A stretch of DNA of 64,000 bases. Source: Nepenthes gracilis (Eukaryota; Streptophyta; Magnoliopsida; Caryophyllales; Nepenthaceae). This document shows, one piece after another, positions 14,701 through 23,700 of this stretch (position 1 is its first letter; every line of letters starts with the position of its first letter). Location of the stretch: assembly GCA_033239525.1 (NCBI GenBank), contig BSYO01000033.1:921501-985500 (forward strand). Reading direction: 5' to 3'. The position numbers were made by a program, and so were the translations under genes. Under the pieces are notes generated by a model. The model made no database searches and was not told where the DNA came from. It saw only the letters and a list, made by a program, of their open reading frames with translations.

Positions 14701-17700
14701 TGCTGTTCGCTATTTGGTTACCTTGTACGTTTTCGGCCGCCTTCATTCTTGCACGTTCGATGCGAAGGCGGCATAGGTAATCTTCCGCTTCACTAAGTCC
14801 GAAGACTGGATTTCAATGTCTCATCATGTTGGTTTTTGCTTCAGGGGTCTAATCCTAACTCGGTAAAGAACTAAAAGAACCGGTTCTTCTTGTAGGAGCC
14901 CTCAGACTCGGAACTCTCCAACGAGTGGGGTATAATCCCTGAGTATTTTTGCAAGACTGTGACCACCGAGGAGAAGAGCGACTCAGAGAAACTTATCGCC
15001 ACGATCCGCTTAGAGATGAAGACGTTCTCCACTCAGGGTCATTATTTGACTTCGCATATCTTTGAGGCCGCGAGGTGGGGACCGGAGTCTAGATGGGCGA
15101 TTGCTCACTCAGAAAAGAAGAAGTTTGACACCATCATGATTCGCGAGGCGTCGAGAGATCTTTCGGAGGAAAGTGTCTCGCTGCTGGAGACCTTGTCGTA
15201 GGAAAGGTGGTGGAGTCTGCCCTGAAGAGGCTGTGGAGGCTGGTGGCACCTCCAACCGGAGATCACAGAGATCGACGGCAGAGCTTGTTGTGCACACTAC
15301 GTGTTCGACTTTAAAGCGAGTGTCAGACATAAGTCCGCGGGAAGGAGTGGCTGAACACTCGTCAATCCCGGTTGTGGCGCATGCTGAGTATGGAGTTCCC
15401 ATGGTGGAGCTTCACTCTAAGGGGAATCCCCCGCAAGTCCTTTTGTCGATTTGGAGCTGCCAGAGGCGGCCGCTGAGGACGTGCAAATGGTGGATGTCGA
15501 CGCGCCTGCGTCTGGAGAAGTGGTGGAGGCCGATGTTTCGGAGTCTACGCCAGGGTCACCTCAGGTTTTGAGCCCCGGGGGATCGCTTGGCAGAGCGCCT
15601 CCGGAGGTGCGAGTTCAAGGAAGTGTTGCCGCTGTGGACGAAGTTGTAGCTGGACGGGCTGTAAGTCCACCTTTTGTTGTCTCAGGCCCAGCGGTCATAG
15701 CAGTAGAGGCAGTTCAGGAGCCAGAGCCCCCAAGCGTTTCCTCACCGCTCGCGACTCCGGATGCTCTTCGGTCCGCGGACGTTGCTGCTTGGCACTTGGA
15801 GCACCCCAGCGTGTTGGCATCAGGAGGCGGGCCTAGTCATGGGGCCGCACTCTCTGGTCAGGTGCGACCATCTTGGCTCTTGCGTTTTTCTGTAGACTAG
15901 AGCTCTGAGGCTTGTTGACCTTTTGCTTACTTTTGCAGGTCCCTGAGGGGTTCGTCTTCCTCAACACGATGTATGCTCAACTACTCGACTTCTTTCTCCA
16001 GGTTAGGAAAGAGTCCAGGTAGAAGACGGCATAGTGTGCAGGATCTGAAACTGCCGCGCTCAGGGACGAGAATGTGCTGCTGAAGGAACAGGTCATGTGG
16101 TTATCGCAAGTGAGCGAACAGTTGAAGGAGCAAAATAGACGGTTGGCGGAGGAAGGCGAACAACTGAGGGCGTAGAGCAAGTGGCTGGCGAAGGAGGCCG
16201 AATGACTTGTGGAGGAGATTGGGCAATTGAGGCAGGAGGCCGAGCGACTGAGGGGATGGACCTGTACTCTGGTAGATGATGTCTCTCGCCTTACTACGAA
16301 CCTCAGGCTGCGGCTCACTCCGGAAGAAGTGCGCCTTGCACTCGACACTAGATTTTGTGCTGGTATCCGCCTGTGTCGTCGGATTATTTCCATCGCACTT
16401 CTGGACATTTTCGTGGGTATTGTGCATCCTGGGAACGCTAGGGTCCCTGACTGCTCCTGCTTGAGAGACTTCCTGGGAGAGGATGAGCCATCGGACCGAA
16501 AGGGCTGTCACAGCGCTTGTATTTTTTGTTACATAATGCCGCACTGTAAAGTCGCTTGTTTTCAATAAATGAAAGGCTGCCATTTTTCTCACCAGTTGAT
16601 GTTTTTGGCTACATGGTGTAGCTTTTTGAATTTTTGCTCATGTGTTAGAGGCTAAGCTGCGAAGCTATTATCGCCAAGGCCCCAATCCGGCGCCTTCTTG
16701 TGCTATACTCATCATTCGTTAGAGGAGGTCATCACATCTTGCGCATTTAGTAGGAAGCTTGGTCCAATAGAGTGGAGATTGTTGCCAACCCGTAGAGTCA
16801 CACTAAGGGCTAGCTGGGTTTTCGGGTCACAGCAGTCAGACTTCGGTTCTTAGGCCTTTTTGAGCATGATACCTGTCTTAGGTGCTCGGTCCTACTCAAG
16901 GCGTCGTTGGTTTCGTACGCACGGTCCTAGCCCACGACCATCGTAGATTGAGGGTGCTATCTTCTTTGGGAAAAGGTTGTCGCATGCCTACTATTCTTGC
17001 CCCTTAAGGTTTTGATGGCCGCATGTTTGGGAACTTCAGAAGCCCCTAGGACTAATCCTTTCCTCATTGGCTCACTTCCCTTGCACTGCCTGCCGCTGTA
17101 TTAATGAGCTGCAGGCGACGTTAATTGGCTGGGTGTATTGAGCTGCCACATAGGATTTTCCAACTCTTGGGCAAATTTGACCATTTGGGCTGTTTCCTTC
17201 TGGATTGGGCCTCGTGTCTCATGGGCCTCGTTGATATTGGACCCAACAAGCCTAATTAAGGGTCCTAGAAATTTTTCTTGAAATGCTCCTATGATATTCA
17301 AATTAATATATACTCAATTTATCCAGAGAAGACTAGAAAAACAGCTAACCTAGTGACTAGCTGAGGAGAATATGAAAAACCATCACTAGAGGATATTTCA
17401 AATGGTGAGCCATCTTTGTATGTGAGATGATGACTTTGTACAAGTATTTTGTAAAATATTGAAAGAAAATTATTTCTTCTTTTATGATGGCTTAATGCCT
17501 TTCTTTTTCTTCTTACTCAATTCATAAAATCATTTTCCTTTTATAGACAAAGGGCACCTGATTCGAAGACCAATCCTTCGTATATACGCTTGTACTCATA
17601 ACATATTTTGATTGAACGCATATATTGAATATAAGAAATTGTATCGATCTTTAGAAATTAAAAATTTAACGTTTGACATGCCCACCTAGCACACTAGTTC

Positions 17701-20700
17701 GGCACTCAAGCTTGGTGGCACCTCAATTGAAATCCTTGGCTACGCGTCCTTCGGTCATCAGATTTTTAGCTTCTGCCCCAATCATATTTTCAAATACATT
17801 TTAGGGCTAGTTGCTTTCAAGTTATATTTTTCAGGCATTGACAACTTTTTCAGAATTAGAGTGTCATAGTTTCAGCCTATAAGGTTCGACTTTATTCTTT
17901 TATTGTAATTATTTAACATGTCATGATAATTATTAATCTCTAGTGGACTAGACCAATATATGATAATTATTCACGAGAGTATGTTTAATATACCTTCTCA
18001 CATTTCTTCTTATGATTTTGTAGAATTACAATTAAGGTACAAAATACTTTTAGATTATGAGACGATAGTTCTTAATCCAGAGGAAAGAGTGTCTTCTCTA
18101 TTGGCAAACTGTATTGTTCTTTACAATACCTCCATGAAGGCAGGTATCTGTTTCTCATTTATTCCGAATTTGGTGGCCCTACTATAGGTAGTTGGTATAC
18201 CATTGGCTCGGTTCAAACCGAATGCTATGAGGTATATTGTAACTTTATGTATATATTTTCATTAATAGAAGCATTTGGGGTCTCCCGTAGTTAGAAGGAC
18301 CATGTTTAAATTCGATGGTGGAAGTTTTGATTGGTTTTACCTTTACCCTTAGAGATCACCTTTATTCTTGGGGTGGAAACCTCAATTCTGTGAAAAATTA
18401 GAAAGCCTATTTCTTTTTGTGAAATGTGACTGTGGGTTGTCTGTGCTTTTTGGGTGAGGTGAGTTGAACCCCACCTTCTGCGAAGACATGTCAAGCGTAG
18501 ACTTTCACTTTATCCAAGCAAAGCTTGCTTTGATAAATTTGGTTAGGCTGAGTGAAATGGGCTCTTATCCGAAAGAAAGCAATACTTCTAGACATGGAGT
18601 GGAGTCCTGCCACGAACAGGGTTAGGATAGTTGTTGTTATTGAGGCGGCCACAACTTAAATTCATGAGTGGAAATCCTGTCTCGCCAAAAAAAGGGAATG
18701 ATAATTCATTCGGGTTCTACTAGTTCGCCTATGTTCTCTGAAAATCAAAATGGGCCTGCACTTCATCCCACACAACAGCGATAGGGACGACTACTGTGTC
18801 CAGTAAGGACTCGAAAGCAACCAAAGAGGAAGAGGAGAATGGGCCGTCATCCGACCTTGAGGAGACGCCTTGGGAGAGTATGATTTGTATATTGAGCAGG
18901 GCTCTTCAGGAGGCCGTCACCACAAGTAGTTTTTCTACTAGCCGTAAAGATTTTGCTTATGGCTTTCCTATCGCATTGCGGGGATTCGCATCTCCATAGA
19001 TTTCTACCGTGGGCTCCATATCTAAATCTAGCTTGTTGGGATTCACCCATTCTAATCGTTTATTTGCTGGTTTGGGTCCTGCCTTGGCTCCTGACCCACT
19101 TTTGGTCAGCCCGTGATACTCCCAAGCACCTAAACTTTCGACTGGTCCATTGTGCCTTTGTGCGTATTTTGGCTCCCAATTAGTCCATGGTGCTTCTGAG
19201 CAGCTCAGCTCCCAACCTAAGAGCAAGGTCGAATGCAATAGACCCTAAATGGCAGCCTACTCCGAATGTATTTTCTCAAAAATATCACCGAATGTGATAA
19301 ACCCTATATGACATATTCCGTGTTGATTGGAGTGTCTGCCCTACTGATACTATTGCTTGACCACTTTGATGAGTATAGGAGTCCTCTCTTTGTCCATTTT
19401 TTCTATGATTAATCATATTTATTTAATATGAACATATTCAACATATTGTATTTACAGGGAGTAGCCACAATTCATTCTTTGGCCAATAAAGCGATGCCCC
19501 TAGGATTAGAGATTCTGTGGCTCATCTCTTCAATTGTTGCTGTGGACTCCCTTCAAGAAGAGTTTGCTCATTCCTACAGTTTGATCAAAGTGCTTTAGTG
19601 ACGTGTCATTATTATTGAGAGACGCATGGGGATGCCAAGGAGAAGCAAAAGGAGGCATGCCATCAAATGGGATTGTCCACGTTACGAACTGATGTGGTAG
19701 AGGCTGAGGTTTACGACCTGTCCCAATAGCTTTCTACCTCTAAATTTATTTACAACCAAGACTTGCAATGGTGGGTGAGTGTATAAGTGTTGGGAGGCAT
19801 GCTCCAATCCAAATTTCATTTCCACCAGCACCCTATGCAAATAGTCACCTGGACCAAGAGAGGCTAGACGAGACAGTATGTTGGCTCATGAATTCTCCTC
19901 CCGAGATATATGTCTTAACTAATACTTCTCGATCCCAAGTAGTAGACTCTGACCATTCCCCAAATATGCTAATGTGAGCAGCCCTTTCATGAATTAAAAA
20001 GTTGCCTTGCCAAACCATCCCTGTTGGCTCAGATAATACCAAGGAAGGACTGCTACTTATACCTAGCCATAACCCCAACCACTGTCACTGCAGTTCTTGT
20101 CTAGGAAGAGAAAAGTATCCAAAATCTGATTTATTATGTCAATAAGGTACTGACCAAGTAAAAAATAAAATATATCCTTGCAAAGAAGACAACTTTAATG
20201 CTAATATTTTTTGTCTAAGAAGTTAAGGTCATTTCTTCAAGCTAATAAAATCATGGTATTGACCAACTAACATCTATGCCAAACACTACAAAAGCATGAA
20301 ATCTCAGGAAGGATGATTAAATGATCAATAGAACTTAAAAAGTTCGATATTTAGTTTTAACTCTGTGCTACCATCAAGAGACAGACTTTAGTCAACATCA
20401 TAGTTAAATGCACAGAACAGGAAACTAAAGGGGGTGCTAGCCTAACCAACCTGCTAGCCAACCCTGAGTCATTGATGCCTCAGAGTGGACTCTATACATA
20501 ATCAAGGTCTCCAACCTGATAGGATGTGGAGTTGGCATCCTCCTTGTCCCCTTAAAAGGTGAAGAGTTGCATTATGGTCTTCATCTTGCTTTCACAGCCA
20601 CCAACAATATAGCGGAATATGAGAAACTTTTGATGGGACTCAAATTAGACAAGGAATGTTTGGCACGACCATTAACTATTTGTTACGATTCAGAGTTGGT

Positions 20701-23700
20701 TGTCAATTAAATACTTGGCTATTATAAGGCAAATAATTCAGATAAGATACTCGTCATTTGTCTTATCAATTTTTGAACTTCCCTATTGTTCTTGGGAGCT
20801 TTGTGTTGGATGGCTTGGATTTTATAAAGATTAGCCTTGATTTCTTGTTGCGAGATAATGAACCCTAAAAATTTTTCGAATGTGACACCGAAGATGCATT
20901 TATTTGGATTTAGCTTCATTTTGCATATGCATAGCACATTGAAGGCTTTGACCAAATTCTTGATGTGGTCAATTGCACGGATGCTTTTTACTGACATGTC
21001 ATTCATGTAGTCCTTTATATTCCTCTCAATTTGTTCAAAAAATATTTTATTTATGAACCTTTAATACATCGTTTTGGCATTTTTTTTAGTCCAAAGGGTA
21101 TCACCCAATAGTAATATAACCTTGGTCGGTTATGAAGGTGTTATGTTATTTGTCAGTTGGATTCATTTGGATTTGATTGTAATCAGAGTATGCGTCCATA
21201 AAATTTAAATGCTAATAGCCTACCGTAGAGCCAATTAACTAATCGATCTGCGACAAAGGATAACTGTCTTTTGAATAAACTTTATTTACATCTATAAAAT
21301 TTACGCACATCTTTTAATTTTCGTTGGCCTCTTTTACCATTATCACATTGGACGATCATTCAAGGTAATAGACTTCGCTAATAAAGCCATTCTCCATTAG
21401 ATTTTTGACCTCCTCCTTTACAGCGTGCAGTTTTTTCTACAGAATAATTTCTATGTTTCTATTTCACGGGATTATACTCCAATTGTATATTAAGTTTATA
21501 TACCATTAATTCTACTGAAATTCCTAGCATGTCAATGGAAATCTAAGAGAATAAGTCGTAGCAAGCCTGCAGACATTCTACAAGCCCTTCTTTGGCCTCT
21601 GTCCATAATGTTGTTCCTGTTTGGACAAACTTGTTTCACTCATTGGAATCCAATGGTAATTTTATCATTTCTTCACCAAGATACCCTCTTTTGTTGGTTT
21701 ATTTCGTCACTCATATTAAGGTCATCACTAAGCGAGGTTGATTTAGGCCCCTTTAATTGTATTAGGGAGCACCATCTGGTCGTAGATTAGTCCCCTGTAC
21801 TTTAACCACACTCCATGGGGTTATGAGCTTTATTTTAAAATGTGGATTGTTGTAATAGCTTCAAAGGCTATTAGCCTAGGTAGACCCAAAATAGCATTAT
21901 ACACCGTAGGTAAATTCACTACTAGAAAAGAGTGTGATGGGAGATCATAGGGTAGGTGCCTAGAATCATCTCTAAGTCAATTGTTCATTCTACTATTATC
22001 AATATGTTATCTAGGTTATATGAGGTGCCCTCTAATGGCTTAAGAGTCTACCTTGTTAATCCTAACAGACAAAAGGCACTAAAATACAGAATATTCCTAG
22101 AGCATTCATTATCTATAATAATTCTATTTTAGAGCATAACCTTTTATTCCATGTGAAATAATAGTGCTAATATAACAAAGGGGTATAAATAGGGAGAAAT
22201 TACATGAAAGTACACATTGTTAGTAACTCATAATACACATTGTTCCACTTTCTTCTATTTGGCCAATACATTAAACCCAGTCTTAATAATTACTCCGAGA
22301 GTATTCACGATATTGATAATATCAAACTGTACCCTATTCTTTGGTAGGCCATTTTGTAGGCTAGTCTCACCCTACGCCTATTTGTTGTGTCCATCTGAGC
22401 ATCGAATAAATCGATTAAAGAGGCCCCTCTTTATATGTACCTCAATTTCTTGTACAAGATTTTTAAAATCTTTTGTGTTATATCCTGAATTCTTATGAAA
22501 AAGGCAATACATAGATTAATCCAATGATTTCGGATTGTGAACTAGTTTTAGTGATGTGAGAAAGCATTTGCTGTTGATTTGCATTAGTATGTTAGTCCAA
22601 GCTTTATTAAGTGGTGTAGGGCTTAGACACGAAGCCCTCAGCACTAGCTAGCTGGGCCATAAAGTTGGCAAGAATCCGCTGTTGCCCCTACATTTGTTGC
22701 TCCTCTGTCCTGGACAATCACCCCCTTGTTGAGTGTGGTTAGGTAAATCCTAGTAGTGTTCCATTATCCATGCCATGTTGGCCTCCTCAGCGGAGGCTTC
22801 CCAACTTCGCCCGTGATTCTAGCTTTGCGAAGCTCTTGAGTGACTGCAGGTGTAGAGATTTGTAGAATAGTCTTAACTGTAAAGTCATGATGAAGGATAT
22901 TATCTTTGCATCGTCCGTAAGGTTTGGCATCCCCCTTGCCTAGGCATCGAAGCATCTTAGATAATCTTTCAATCCTTTGCATGGCAATTGACGTATACTA
23001 GTGAGGTGCTAGGAGCACTTTTGCTCCATTCAATTGGAGGAAAACCGTATTAGAAAAAATTGAGAAAACTATTGAAAAGTGTCGATTGAACCGTGCTTCA
23101 ACTTGTAGGACCATGTCCGGGCATCCTTTTTGAACATCATTGGAACATATCGACACATGGCAGGGTCTTCTTGGCCCCGAATACATGGTAAGGTATGGAA
23201 ATAATCTAAATGGTATTGTGGGTTAACATTCCATCATATGACTCTAGGTTATGTACTTTAAATTTTCTAAGAAGGGGATGGTCTAACACCTCCCTTGTAA
23301 AATGTGGTCTGCCATGGGCAGCAAGAACCTTGAATACTAAATCTTTAAGAAGCTGTTGTTCAAGCTTCTTGATTCTCTCTTCCATATTTGTTGAGGCCGC
23401 CAATCTCCGAGTATTCAAAAAGGTTCTCAACTAAATATAGTTGGTGGATACTTGTTAAATTGGAGGCACACTACTCACCTTTCCCTCCTTAGGTTTGTTA
23501 CTAGATATCCATCTAATTTTAAGATTGAGCCTTTTCGGTGAAGAGTCGAGGCACTCCTAATACGTGGTTTCCTATCGTGGTACCACAGTTGGGCAACCTC
23601 CTCTCCTATATTCTTTGCTCTTAAATGCTGGCTTTTTGTTCCTAAACAGACAGGCTACTCTTGAATACTAAGGATGGCGGGATTATTGCTTGGACGAGGC

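Larger units (their letters stand above)
10904..17248 (-). mobile_element. Element A: deleted Tat/Ogre-type element nested in the LTR of C
   Basis: Left LTR 10904-11770 (3' LTR in element orientation), a polypurine tract just inside it, about 5.2 kb of internal DNA, and about 210 bases of the other LTR at 17038-17248. Both LTR copies end ggacccaaca on the + strand, i.e. TGTTGGGTCC in element orientation. Flanks aacct (10899-10903) and agcct (17249-17253) match at four of five positions and fit a target duplication; they lie at homologous places of C's LTR. No gag, RT or integrase was found: the internal DNA carries only antisense transcription units, so pol, PBS and most of the 5' LTR have been deleted. 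It is GC-richer than the intron around it. Confidence 0.85.
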
